Assembly (NCBI GenBank): GCA_015680685.1
Contig: MNCI01006062.1
Coordinates: 381,276-445,275 of the forward strand
Direction: 5' to 3'
Source of the DNA: Gnetum montanum
Lineage: Eukaryota; Streptophyta; Gnetopsida; Gnetales; Gnetaceae
Length of the DNA stretch: 64,000 bases
Both the position numbers and the translations under genes were made by a program. Within the stretch, counting starts at the first letter, position 1, and each line of letters begins with the position of its first letter. Under the pieces are notes generated by a model. The model was not told where the DNA came from, did no database searches, and saw nothing but the letters and a program-made list of their open reading frames with translations. Of the stretch, positions 20,401 through 31,756 are shown piece by piece.

Positions 20401-21180
20401 CTTTTAATAAGTAAAATCTCCCTTGGGTTTCAACAACATAAACATAAGCTAAGAAATACCACTAAAATTTTTGATGAACTGTTTATAAAAACCTACTAAA
20501 CCAAGGAATGATCTTACCTCTCTAACATTTTTAGGAGTTAGCCAATCCCTAATAGCCTTCACCTTGGTAGCTTTTACTGAAATTTGATTTTTAAAACCCA
20601 CATGCCCATATATGTGATTTCCTTCTTGAAGAAATGACTTTTCTTCACATCAATTACTAATTGTGTCTCCTCTAACTTAAGATACATCATTTGCAAGTCA
20701 TCTAAATGCTCTTCTTCATTAGAGTTATATACCAAAATATCATCAAAAAAGATAATACAACACTTATCAATCAAGTCCTTTAATACATCATGCATCAAAC
20801 TCATGAATGTAGCTAGTGCATTCATGACCCCAAATGGCATCACCAACTAGTCAAACAATCCATTTTATGTCTTGAAAGTTATCTTCCATTCATCACCAAG
20901 CCTGATTCTAATTTGATGGTAGCCATTCTTTAGATCAATTTTGTTAGAAATATCAACATTGGTAAGGACATTAAGAATATCATTTATCCTTGAAATAGGA
21001 AACCTCTACCTCATTGTTATCTTATTCATTGCTTTGGAATCAATCCATATCCTCTTTTTATCATTGTCCTTCTTTGGTACTAGCACTATTGGAATTGCAC
21101 AAGGTGAAATAGATTTTCTCATGATGTCATTTATAAGTAACTCCTCTACTTATCTTTACAATGTAGCCCTCTAATTTGAT
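20400..21180 (-). pseudogene. G1 reverse transcriptase
   Basis: Minus-strand motifs in order: RFPISRINDIL, DLKNGYHQIRI, MPFGVMNALATFMSLM and catalytic FFDDILVYNSNEEEHLDDL (about 20725-20780). FFDDILVYS is typical of chromoviruses and separates G from the Athila-like FMDDFSTYG of A and B. G2 has a longer uninterrupted stretch at 52400-52810. The active-site pair DD is intact; stops occur elsewhere. Confidence 0.8.
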
Positions 21181-21339
21181 GCTATCTAGTATGCTCTCTT
21201 GTTTGAAATGGTAGCACCAAGGATGAAATCAATTTGATGCTGCACAAACCTCATTAGTGGTAATCCATCAAATTTTTCCTTGAAAACTTTGGGAAGTTTC
21301 TCCTTCAAGCCTAGAACACTTGTTGGAAGTTCAACCTAT

Positions 21340-21840
21340 ATATCATTATAGTTAGAAGCAACTTTGATACAACACCAAATCCAAAACTAGTTTCATCATG
21401 TTCCTTAATGTATTCCCTTTTTTCTAGAAAGATTAAGGAAGCATTAAGTGAGCTTTACTACCTCACTTATTCAGCCATCATAGGAATCAACGCATGGATT
21501 CCAATAAATCTAGCTATACTCTATACATTTCTTATTTCATCAAATTGAGCACCATTATAAAAATTCCAAGGTCTATTAAGAATTATATCTACACAATCCA
21601 TTGGAACCACATAACACTTCACAACATCATGAAAACTTTCAATTTTAAATTTGAAAGTACATTGTTCCCTCAAATCTTAAGAGAAATATCTAGATAACCA
21701 ATGCACTTTATAGGATCTAGGATGAGGATTAGTTACCAAATATAATCTAGTAACTATCCTAGAAGAAATAACATTTTCTTGGGATCCCCCATTAATCAAA
21801 ATAGGAATCCATTCCTCACTAAGCAAACATCTAGCTCCAA
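21340..21840 (-). pseudogene. G1 protease region
   Basis: The minus strand gives ILINGGSQENVISSRIV-like sequence near 21770-21830, corresponding to the IDGGS..NV.S protease signature of plant Ty3/gypsy elements. The catalytic Asp is Asn in both G copies. It continues with CYVVPMDCADIILDRPW-type sequence (ILG.PW second loop). Open frames are short because of stops. G2 has 101 open codons at 53344-53649. 21181-21340 is the protease/RT linker. Confidence 0.6.
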
Positions 21841-23105
21841 TCCAATTCGAAATAACAATCTCCTTGGAGGATTATCTCATCTATTCACATTCCCCATGAA
21901 TGCACAAGAATTTAATTCATAAACTTTATTAATCTTTGGAGCATTAGGATTTCCTCTCTAAAGATATTAGGTTGATGTCTCCTCCTCCTCCATGGATGAG
22001 TTATTATCTTGACCCTTGTCTTTTTTGCCTTAGTTTTTCTTGAATTTTTCCTTCTCGTCACCCTTTTCTATCTTTTTATCATGGCTACCATTCTTGTCTT
22101 CAAATTTAGACTTGGATCCTTTCTCGTTCCTTTGAAAGATTGTTTGCTCCTATTTTTGAATCCACTTAATTTATTTTTAGTGTTGAGTACCAAATCATAA
22201 GCCTCATCAAGAGTTTGTGACTCAGAAAAGACAACTCCTACTTGTATGCCATTTTGAGACCTCTTAAAAGATTGAAGCTTATGCATACTCCTCTTAGTTT
22301 ACGTTAGCTTGATGGAGTAAATCACAAATTTTGATGTAGAGTTCTTTAACATCCTTGTCAACTTGCCTTAGGAGTTTTAACTTCATGATAGTCTCTTTTC
22401 TTTGATGAGACTATTCAAATTTTCTTTGCAACCTATATTTCATTAGATTCTAATCTTTGATAGGTGTACCGTTTTATCTTTCATAAGCCTGAGACTCCTT
22501 TTCCCACTAAGGAGAAGTCATACCTTCTAATTTAGATTCAATAGTAGGTACCCTTACGTTATTTGGTACCTCTTCCAACTCAAAGTGCTTGTCAAGTACC
22601 TTTAGCCAACTTGAGAAAGCACTGCTACCATCTACACCATTGAAAATATTCAATTAAGCATATAGAAGGCTAGAAGCATTTCTGAATGTTCTAGTAAGCC
22701 TTGCCTCATCCTCCTCATCAAGCTTGCCAAGTGAAGAAGTAGATACCACTGTTGGAGCCCTCAAATTTCTCATATGAGAAATAGGATTCTCTCCCATTGG
22801 AATCCTTGGCTAATTGGTTCCTACACTCCCCAAACAGTATTATCGTTCCTCTTTATTTACTCCATCTCTGCCAGCCTATGAAACGTCTACATCTAAATGT
22901 GAATGTTCATCATCTCCATGTGTTTGGATATGGCTAGGACTTACATTCCTATCCACATTTACATTGATTTCATCCAACTGAGAAACCATTAGTTGGAAGG
23001 CAAACTTCATGCTCTCCATGTCCTTGTTTAGGGCTTGAAACTATTTCTTTTTAGGCACAATCTAAACTAGATAGAATTCCTCAACCAAATCCAAGTAATA
23101 ATCAT
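21841..23105 (-). pseudogene. G1 gag
   Basis: This is the stretch between the primer site and protease on the minus strand, where chromovirus gag lies. Readable pieces include ESQTLDEAYDLVLNTKNKL and KGTRKDPSLNLKTRM, rich in Lys, Ser and Asn. Multiple stops break it. I could not identify a CCHC zinc knuckle with certainty. The call is by position and by colinearity with G2 (53740-54892). Confidence 0.5.
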
Positions 23106-23123
23106 CACAATGCTCTAATACTA
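23106..23123 (-). promoter_or_regulatory. Primer binding site, initiator-Met-like (G1)
   Basis: On the minus strand TAGTATTAGAGCATTGTG resembles TGGTATCAGAGC, the initiator tRNA-Met complement used by most chromoviruses. The mismatches are of the C-to-T and G-to-A type plus a weaker 3' half. G2 has a more degraded copy at 55849-55866. This separates G from the tRNA-Asp group. Confidence 0.6.
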
Positions 23124-23215
23124 ATATTTAGCTAAAGTGAGTTCACTCCAATATTAAATAATCTTCCAACACTAAATCTAGATATTATGAAAAGACAAAT
23201 AATATGCTAAAAACG
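23124..23215 (-). repeat. Fragment of G1 5' LTR
   Basis: About 90 bp (ATATTTAGCTAAAGTGAG through ACAAATAATATGCT) match 55867-55957 in G2 and partly 32110-32160. Homology stops near 23215, the right edge of the duplicated composite in copy 1. Confidence 0.55.
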
Positions 23216-24780
23216 CTCATTTCCACTTTATCACATAGTTCCTATTGCTCATAGCCTCATATATTAATTAAGGGACTTCAGGTTAGATAGTTACATTCCT
23301 TTGAACCATAGTTTTCTAAGTCGGCAATAAATCACTGATTTAACAATTAGTGGTCAGATCAGAAATTTGTTGCCCCTCCACCAAAATTGAGTCATCATGA
23401 CTTTTATAATAAACCTTATTTTTAAAAACAAATCAATAGATTTAGGTATATTTTTGCAACTTTTAAATATAACTTGGTTAGACTTACCAATTTTTCATGA
23501 TTCTTGAAAGATGTAAATCCAACCTATTTCCTAACTATTTAAACATTACTTTAAACTTATCCAATCTTGCAAAACACTCACTCACTTCCAACTCATTGCA
23601 GAGTTCTTATTGCTTATAAACCCAAACCTAATAGTAAGTAAGAACGATGGTATTGTTCTAGCCTTAACTTTTTGTTATTCAAAATGCCAACAGAGTTGTG
23701 GGATGGTGCTTTTAGAACGTCTTTCAAAATTAAGAAAAAGAAAAAAAAGAAACACACGAAAAGCAATGTCCGTCCTGCTTTTTTTTGGTTGTGTCCACTC
23801 GTGCTGCTGCACGTGGATTTGGAAAAAATTTTCATAAGGAACCTTATTTTGGCATAATTTCCTCACATTTGCAGGTGAAGATGATAAGAACGTTACTTTC
23901 TTACGTGGATTGGAAAGAATGGTCATACCATAATGGCGTAATCCTAGCCGGAACCTTATTTTGGCATAGTTTCCTCACATTGACAACAATAGTCTGGAGT
24001 CGTGATGGAAGCAAACTGGGTGAGTGTTTTAGTTACGAGAATTTTTAATTTAAATCACATGGGCAACTCATCGTAGGAGGCAGTCCTCAAATTTTAGACG
24101 CATTTGGCATGTTAACACCCTTAAAAAGAGGGAGTTTCAAGCACGCATTTTTTTAGGCAAGAAAACGTCCAATAACATTTAATGTAAAAAGGTCGACTCG
24201 TTGGATGCATGAGTGGTCTGCCATAGACTTGGATACTGCAACGTCGTATGTTAGTGCCCTCCCTTTCACGAACCTCCAAAGTCCATGAACTTCTTGTTTC
24301 ATTTATTGCAATCTTGTATGGTAGTACATGCATTCAAACTGTCCACGCAAGATCAGAGATATTGAACAATTTTCCATCTTCTCTTTACCTCCAACAACCT
24401 CCACTTCCCAAGAATTTAAAGCCTCCTTTCGGTTGTCGTCTCCCATTGTTTTATTGTTTGCCGTGTTTTGATATATGCCGTTGGCGAATCTCTTTCGTTT
24501 TGGAAAGTAACTCGTAAACTTAGACAAAATGTGGAAAACTTCAAAATAGTTTATATTGAAATTTAAACTGAAAATTTACTAGGATCTTAGTTTTAACTTC
24601 AAAATAGTTTATATTGAAATTGAAATTGAAAATTTAGTATAATCATACTTCAGTTTTATTGAGCAGTAGAAATATGTGTTATGAGTTTTCAAAACGTTAG
24701 CAAGAAAATTACCAAGTACTCTTAGTGACAATTAAAAATAAATCAACCAAATTTGCAAGTGTAATATTCCATATATATTT
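23216..24780. other. No recognisable gene; short direct repeats
   Basis: I see no coding region. An A-rich run sits at about 23725-23760. A 35-bp block GGAACCTTATTTTGGCATA... is repeated 111 bp apart (about 23839-23873 and 23950-23984). A second pair, CTTCAAAATAGTTTATATTG, occurs at about 24539 and 24598. Overlapping short frames on both strands show no motif. Confidence 0.5.
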
Positions 24781-24993
24781 AATGTGCTTAAACATTAGAC
24801 CTTGCATGAATATATAGTGTTATCTTCAATGCTATTGCTTCATGTCGAGTCTAATGTTTAAGCACATTAAATATAGTGTTAGACCTTGCATGAAAATATA
24901 GTCATCATATTCGGCATGCTATATTTTCATGCTATATCTTCAATGCTATTGCTATTGCATACAAACGAGCAAAGTTTCACACTCGACATGAAG
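24781..24993. repeat. Cluster of nested inverted and direct repeats
   Basis: A perfect 19-bp inverted pair (AATGTGCTTAAACATTAGA, 24781-24799, with 24850-24868) encloses a 50-bp loop. A second 12-bp pair CTTCATGTCGAG (24838-24849) and CTCGACATGAAG (24982-24993) overlaps it. Direct repeats of CTTGCATGAA(T/A)ATATAGT and TATCTTCAATGCTATTGCT add further pairing options. The origin is unknown; it might be a decayed foldback element beside the LINE. Confidence 0.7.
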
Positions 24994-25102
24994 CATCATA
25001 TATCGATGTGTCCTATCCTAGCCAAGAAGAAACAACCTGTAGCATCTCAGAAGACTTGTTCCCCAGTCACACCATTACGCCCACCCTCAGTATCCTTTAA
25101 AT

Positions 25103-25438
25103 TTGGATCTCCTCCCCCAACAACTCCTCATTCCTCCTCTTAGTCTAGCCCCTCCAAGCTACAAAAGCAATAGTCAAGTACTCACACCTCCACCTATGTC
25201 ATATGCTGTCAAGGACTCAGTCTTGGAGGATGAGTTCGTGGTGGGCAATGGAAGGAAACGAGTCAAAGCTTCCTTTAGTTCTACTCCGCCCTCCAACTCC
25301 TCTTCAATACACACTTTCATGGCCCTTTTCCCCACCAACAACTCCTTTGCCCTCCTGTCAGGAACAAAGGAAACTGATACTTTGAATTCTGAACCTTCCA
25401 TAGCCCTCCCATCCAAACTACCCCTTGTTTCTCCATGA
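25103..25438 (+). pseudogene. LINE ORF1, C-terminal fragment
   Basis: About 110 open codons rich in Ser, Pro and Thr, with VVGNGRKRVKASF near the middle. This resembles the low-complexity end of plant L1 ORF1 just before ORF2. The stop TGA (25436-25438) overlaps the ORF2 ATG (25435-25437) as ATGA. No zinc knuckle is visible. Start given is only the open frame limit, since the upstream part is missing or unrecognised. Confidence 0.45.
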
Positions 25439-26320
25439 ATCTCCTTTCATGGAACGTTTGAGGCCTTACTGGTAGGCTTCGACAAAAGCGAGCAAGCAAC
25501 TTTATATCTAGTCTTAATATTGCCTTTGATTTCGTTCTCCTTCAAGAAATTAAGGTCTCAGCCGACCTTTTATCGTATTCCACCCATTGGTTTCTTCCTC
25601 ATTCCTCAATCCTAGCGACGTCCCATGTGAGTGGGAACGGAGGCGCAACCATTCTCCTCTCACCCTACTAGAAAACTAAAATCCTTCAAAGTGGTTCTAA
25701 TTCTGGGCATAGAGTTTCCTGTGCCACCTTCTCATCCTTGCATGGCCCTTTTGGCATTTGTTCGATATATGCACCAAACGACTCCACAGAACGGGCTCTC
25801 CTTTGGTAAGAACTTGCAACTTCTCTTCCCCCAATGCCTTGGATATTGGGAGGTGATTTTAATATGGTAGAATTCCCTCAAGATAAGCTCGGAGGGGTAT
25901 TTTTTCAACTGCCCAATCTTGAGTATCAAACCTAGTCCGCCTTTAAGAAAAGATTTTACCTCTTTGACGAGGTGGACAACTCCACGTGTGCTCCCCTCCA
26001 TAGATTTACTTGGAGCAATCTCTGTCTTGGGTAGGCTCGCATCTACAACAGGTTAGATAGGTTCTATTTCTCCACCCTTTCCTTTTGGCAAGCCTTCTCT
26101 GCCACTACGGTTCATCACCATGGCACCTTATCCGACCATCTTCCTATCTCTATATCTATCAAGATTTATGGTAGCCCTGATCGACAAAAATTCCATCTTT
26201 TTTGACTACACAACAACTACTTTTCTTCCCCAGCTACCCAACTTCTTCTATCCAACCTTTGCAATGCCGAACCTAGGCCCCTAAATCAGGTGGGTAGGAT
26301 TAATTGGTGGCATCGTGCTT
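25435..26320 (+). pseudogene. LINE ORF2 AP-like endonuclease domain
   Basis: The translation starts MNLLSWNV then a stop where Arg-Gly-Leu is usual. Hallmarks follow: VLLQEIK (catalytic Glu), ICSIYAPND, GGDFNM, RIYNRLDRFY and LSDHLPISI (final His). This is the target-site nicking enzyme of L1-type elements. In-frame stops occur after WNV, at SPY*, LLW*EL and others. The frame is the same as the first RT part (26329-27159). Confidence 0.8.
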
Positions 26321-27800
26321 CAGGTTGAATGCAAAACTTTGCTTGTTCGTATGGTAAGGCAGTGGCTTCTCAAGCCAAACAAGAATACAACAAAATTCAC
26401 CTCATTATTGAACATCTCACTAATAAATTAGCTCAAGATCCCTTCAATACTCTAGTTCACGAGGAGCTAGCTAGAGCACGAGTTTCCTTCCAACATTGGG
26501 AAGTGTATCGAGCACAAAGTGCCTTAACTAAAAGTCAACTCACTTGGTTAAATATTCAAGACAAACACTGTAAGGAATTTTTTAAGTATCTCAATACTAC
26601 TTCCCCTTCGCATGCTATTGACAAAATATCATGTGATGGTACCACCATTACTGACCACAACAATATCCTCTCTTTTCTTAAGAACCACTACGAAACCATT
26701 TTTGCAGCTACCCTAATGGACATCTCTTCATTCAAGGCTGCCACCCCTGATTATCCTCACCTTATCAATCCGACTATGCTACAAAGTCTTGACGCTAATA
26801 TCACTCTGGCGGAGCTATAGGAGGCCTGTTCCAAGTTAAGTCGGGGAAAGGCTCCTGGTTATGATGGTTTTCCTGTGGAATTTTTTCAAAATCATTGGGA
26901 TTTGGTGGGAAAGGATCTTTTGCAGGTCATTAATGAGGCTCTCTTAACTGGTTCCCTTGGGCCCAATCTAAATCAAGGGATAATTTGTGTCCTCCCCAAG
27001 TCTAGGGATCTAACCGATATCTCTAATTGGCATCCCATAACTCTTCTCAATGTAGTGTATAAAATTTGGGCAAAGTGCCTTGCCTTACAGCTGAAAAAAA
27101 TTCTTAGCCAGATCATATCTCCCCAACAAACAAGATTTGTTCCTATATATATATTTTAGACAATGTGGTTACGGTGTGGTAAGGTTTCAAGTGGGCTGAG
27201 AATGATGGACAAGATATTCTCCTTGTGAAACTTGATTATGCCAAGGCTTATGACAACATTAAGTGGGATTTTATCTTGCAGACAATGACCAAACTTGGTT
27301 TTGGACCTAAGTTCTTGCATATGGTGAATTGCTTATTCTCAGATGCTACAACAAGAATAGCCACTACCTTCGGCATCACCTCTCCCTTTCCAATACATAG
27401 GTCAGTGCAGCAAGGTTGTCCTCTCGCCCCTATCTCTTTATCATCGCATCAAACTTTCTTTGTCATCAAATTAACCTGGACATTCAAACTAAAGTTCTCA
27501 TTGGGGTCTGCCTTGCTTCCTCTCAACAACAACTTCTCAATATGCACTTTGCTAATGACTCTTTTTTTCTAGTTCAAAACACAACCGCCAATTTGCACCG
27601 CCTCTTATCAAGGGTGGAGCAATATTGCACACTCTCAAGTTCCATAATTAATTGGAATAAATCCTCTATTTATAGCTTTAAGGGCAATTACAAACATGTG
27701 ACCAACTATAATTGGAAGCAGCTTCAGGATCAAGACATCTTTAAGATTCTGGGAATCCCTCTCCATTTTAGGGGTTCAACCTCTATTCTCTGGGAGTAGG
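26321..27800 (+). pseudogene. LINE ORF2 reverse transcriptase
   Basis: RT motifs in order are GKAPGYDGFPVEFF, NWHPITLLNVVYKIWAK, VKLDYAKAYDNIKWDF, SVQQGCPLAP and FANDSFFLVQ (27548-27559). The last should be F/YADD, so the first catalytic Asp is Asn. The enzyme is split over three frames, with shifts at about 27170-27220 and 27400-27420. The region after it (27600-27800) matches the thumb of plant L1 RTs. Confidence 0.85.
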
Positions 27801-29266
27801 TTATTTATCGAATTCAAAAGAAACTTGACAAATGGAAAGCTAAACCTCTCACACTTGCAGGTAAATACCTTGTATGTAAGTCCATATGTGCATCCACCAA
27901 TGTGTATTACTCTTCGTGTTGGGCCCCCTCCCAAGCTGCCTACCAGAAGCTAGAATGGTTATTCTGTGACTTTATGTGGTCCTCCAAGGATTCTTAAAAA
28001 GGATTTCATCGAGTTTCTTGGAATATTGTTACTCTCCCCAAGAATAAGGGTGGCTTAGGTCTTTTGAACTCCTATAAGCAAGGAATTACCCTGGTTGCTA
28101 AGTGGTTGGTACAGCATTTAGATGCCTCAAATATTATAGGGACCCTTCTCCAATTAAGGCTCCATCAAGCATTTCCTAAAAATAAGCCCTTCTAGAAAGG
28201 CATCCATTTTGTCAATTGGATCCTTTTCCCCCTCACTATCATTCTTCCCAGATCTCATGTTTTCAAAAGCATATGGAGGGCTTGGCAAATTCTACACACT
28301 TACATTGACTGGACTAATANTTGGCAAATTCTACACACTTACATTAACTGGACTAATGTTAAGATCAACCCTACTATCCTCTCTAGAGTGTGTCTGTGGT
28401 GGTTACCTCTATTACTCGTTCCCCTTGCTATAACAAATGCTAACGTGGCTACCTCGTGATATCGGAAGGGTGTCATTTCCTTGAATTATCTTAGGTTGGC
28501 TAGCCGTTGGATTTCGGGGGTCAAGTTTAATACTTTGTATGGGGAGTCGGTTGCAATGAACCGTTGCCTAGTTCAGATTTACTCTTTTCTCCATGGTCAT
28601 TAGCAACTTGATGTTACAGTGCAAAGCCTTTTTCATGGCCTTCAATGACTTAATGGGGTTAAACTCTTTCCCTACCAACCATCTATCCCCTTTCATCTCA
28701 TGCATGACCCATTTGAAGTCATTCAATGTTGCAATAAGTATTGGCACAAACAAGAGTCAGTAACATTTTAGATCCCTCTCTTCCAACATATTTGGAAACT
28801 TCTGACCCTCCCCAAAATTAAGTAGTTCCTTTGGTGTCTCCTCTACCATGGTCTACCTATTGGTAAACGTTTAGAATATCTGGGGATTCCCAATCCTAAT
28901 TGCCCTCCATGTCATGAACAAGATGACTTTGTCCATGTATTTTGGCATTGTCCCTTTTCTCAACATGTGTGGTAGTAGGCTTCCAAAACTTTTCCATCAT
29001 ACAAGCTATCTCAAGAGGATGCCATATTCGGATTCCTGAACATTACTTTTGCTAATCTTAATTTTCTGTGGAAAGTTATTAGGCCTACTATTTTATATTA
29101 TATTTGGAAGCGAAGATGCAATGTTCTATTTCAAAAGATAGGTTATTCTAATAAATGTTTGCTCACCAAGTTGGAGAAGTTGCAGATCTTTCAGCTCACC
29201 CATTTTCAACTCACATCTCAAGCATCCAAGTTCAATCTAGATAGTCATCAATTGGTTCATCTCTTG
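27801..29266 (+). pseudogene. LINE ORF2 C-terminal region with zf-RVT motif
   Basis: KNKGGLGLLNSYKQG (about 28045-28085) is a widespread motif of plant L1 ORF2 after RT. At about 28896-28965 the translation reads CPPCHEQDDFVHVFWHCPFS, matching the zf-RVT pattern CxxC...H..C. ILYYIWKRRCNVLFQ (about 29088-29135) follows, also typical. A 38-bp near-duplicate flanks the N at 28320. The 3' end is hidden in the gap. Confidence 0.75.
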
Positions 29267-29686
29267 NNNNNNNNNNNNNNNNNNNNNNNNNNNNNNNNNN
29301 NNNNNNNNNNNNNNNNNNNNNNNNNNNNNNNNNNNNNNNNNNNNNNNNNNNNNNNNNNNNNNNNNNNNNNNNNNNNNNNNNNNNNNNNNNNNNNNNNNNN
29401 NNNNNNNNNNNNNNNNNNNNNNNNNNNNNNNNNNNNNNNNNNNNNNNNNNNNNNNNNNNNNNNNNNNNNNNNNNNNNNNNNNNNNNNNNNNNNNNNNNNN
29501 NNNNNNNNNNNNNNNNNNNNNNNNNNNNNNNNNNNNNNNNNNNNNNNNNNNNNNNNNNNNNNNNNNNNNNNNNNNNNNNNNNNNNNNNNNNNNNNNNNNN
29601 NNNNNNNNNNNNNNNNNNNNNNNNNNNNNNNNNNNNNNNNNNNNNNNNNNNNNNNNNNNNNNNNNNNNNNNNNNNNNNNNNNNNNN
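29267..29686. other. Assembly gap of 420 N
   Basis: Unresolved bases. Long open frames across it are artefacts. The LINE 3' end probably lies here. Confidence 0.99.
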
Positions 29687-29820
29687 CAATATTCATTTTT
29701 TACAAGGAATTTTGAGCCATCTATTGTGACCAACCTTGCCCATGGTATTGCATGAGGCCATGATCAACAAAACTGTTCTATAAAATCATATACCATTTCA
29801 CCAAGCAATGTTAACAAGCG

Positions 29821-29913
29821 AGAAGGTGGATCGATATGCAAGAAGGTGAACCGATGTGCGGGGATGTGGACTGACATGCGAGAAAGTGAACTGATGTGCA
29901 GGGAGGTGAAATG
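29821..29913. repeat. 20-bp minisatellite, about 4.6 units
   Basis: Units begin at 29821, 29841, 29861, 29881 and 29901 with consensus AGAAGGTGAACTGATGTGCG. Units differ at a few positions each. Sequence on either side does not continue the repeat. Confidence 0.8.
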
Positions 29914-31756
29914 TCACTAGTAGGTGACTGTAAAGTAGAGAATGAAAATGATGTTAGAAAAGGAGGGGGGGGAGCGAAGGCCTCCTTAACAAATTGGGCT
30001 ATCTTCTTGAACAACTGTGTCTCTCTTCATTGAGGCACACTAGATGGGCAGGGGGGTCTCCACAGACTGAGAAACTAGCGGATGGTGATTCTCTCTTTTT
30101 CTCTTCTCCTATGTTTCTTGAGGCAACAACGGTGTAGCTGACACACGTAGATGGTGGGTGCAGCAAATGCATGCTGCAATCCTATTTCTTTATTCTTGGT
30201 TAATGGATCAATGACAGTTAGCAGCAATAGATTTGCGTGGACAATGGTCAATGACAGGGGCCTCATTAGCAACTCGAGCTTGTTGCATGAACAACAACAA
30301 GAAGAGTGATCCTGGGGATTAGCCAGCAGGCGATGAGTTTCTTTCTTTTTTTATCCTTTTGTAGCAAACTCGTGACAGTGATAGACGTAGGACTAAAGAT
30401 AGCAATGTGTCTACAGCATTTGACAATAAGATCTGGCAACTACATCAACAACGGCAAGTGGGAATTACATCCATGACAGGGTTCTCTAGTTCTATTTTAT
30501 TGTTTCTTTGGCAGATGTGAGGCAACACACGACAGCAGACCTCTAACGATGTAGTCTCCCCTTCTTCCCCCATTTGCAAAAGCTTTCTCTCCCTTCCTCT
30601 CTAAGTCACGTAACGACAACAATGAGTAGCAAAGATAGATTTCTCCCTCTCTTGCTAGTGATAGTGAAGTGTGGATGGTGCCAGCAACAAGCAACTTCCT
30701 CTCTTTCCCCAAACATGTGGTAGCACAGCAACAACAATAGGCGATCTCTCTTGGTGGCATGGGATCTAGCTTCTTCTCTTTCTGTCTTCCTGCAACTACG
30801 AGCAATGTTGGTTGTGGTGGCATTTGCAATAGATCAACAGCATGAATAGCAGTAGGTAGTAGTAGGACTAAGAAAAAATTTAATTTTTGTAGTTCCCTAT
30901 TGTTTTAGACAATCACTTATTTTAAAATTTCAATGCATTCCAACTAGAATTCCCTTTTTGTGTTTACTGTTTTCAAAAAGCCATCTAGCCCTCTCCAACT
31001 AAGACTATTCTTGGTTTCCGTGCCCATATGAGAGGTGCCCTAGGGAACAGTCTCCTCAAACGAGTTTTTCCTAAGTGTTGGTGTGACCCAAATTTATGCA
31101 ACACTACCTATTTCAACTCTTAAACAATGAGATCCAATTTATTTTCTATTAATTGTGCATCCTAAATAATAAGGATTAGCAATAAATAAATAGCTTGCCT
31201 TTAAATTAAGGCCCCCTTTAATGTTATGCAAGTAGAAGTATTTTTTATCTTCTATATTTTCTCAAAGTTTTTGGAATACTATTTATTTTACCAATCCGCA
31301 AACTTGTTTAGGTTCAAAATAAAGAATGTACTCTTGAAGTATTCTATTTATGAAGTCATAGGACTTTCTCATGAAGTTATTCCTTATCATGGGTTTCCAT
31401 CATTACTTTTTTGGAGTACTTAATAAATGAGGATTCAAAAAGATTATGAGTGAAGGCTATAAACTAATAAATTACTTCAACTTTTAAGAGCACCACCTCT
31501 ACTTCAAGAAGCATAATATCAAATTATGTTTGTTCTCTCAATTTAAATTTATCGAACAATAAAAGCTTTTGAATTTGATTATATATTTCAAATATTTATT
31601 TAATAGAGGAAGACCCCATACAACACACCCATAAAGAATAGTTGGTTGAATAATCACATGATAAAATTATTTTCAAATATCCTAAATCAGAATAAATTCC
31701 TTGTTACATTTACTTTTTAAAGCAAATAAGGCATTCATACCACTTGCAATCCATTT
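29914..31756. other. No recognisable gene
   Basis: The segment has a G run (about 29965-29974), CT-rich patches, and many scattered CAGCAACAA-like words between 30110 and 30800 that suggest an old degenerate repeat. Open frames at 30075-30272 and 30497-30829 on the minus strand are low in complexity with no motif. 31130-31750 is AT-rich. Confidence 0.5.

Larger units (their letters stand above)
25000..29266 (+). mobile_element. L1-type LINE remnant
   Basis: Plus-strand order is ORF1 tail, AP-endonuclease, RT and RT-associated zinc-binding domain, the standard plant L1 ORF2 architecture. The 5' end appears truncated because the DUF4283/zinc-knuckle part of ORF1 is missing. The 3' end runs into a 420-N gap. 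Frameshifts near 27170 and 27400 and many stops inactivate it. An isolated N at 28320 has a 38-bp near-duplicate on each side, an assembly join. Confidence 0.85.

Noticed and set aside
23614-23926. Several overlapping frames on both strands
   Set aside because: They come from an A-rich run; no domain, no conservation elsewhere in the window.
24781-24993. CRISPR-like or other bacterial repeat array
   Set aside because: Repeats are few, inverted and irregular, and the whole window is plant nuclear sequence.
28568-28753. Minus-strand frame within the LINE
   Set aside because: The plus-strand reading here is the LINE ORF2 C-terminal region; the minus frame is its shadow.
29159-29755. Long frames across the N run (also at 60371-60973 and 59911-60921)
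   Set aside because: Most of their length is N. Only the real part of the frame before 60517 is used, as E gag.
30497-30829. 110-codon minus-strand frame
   Set aside because: Low-complexity composition with Cys and Lys runs, no motif, in a degenerate repeat region.
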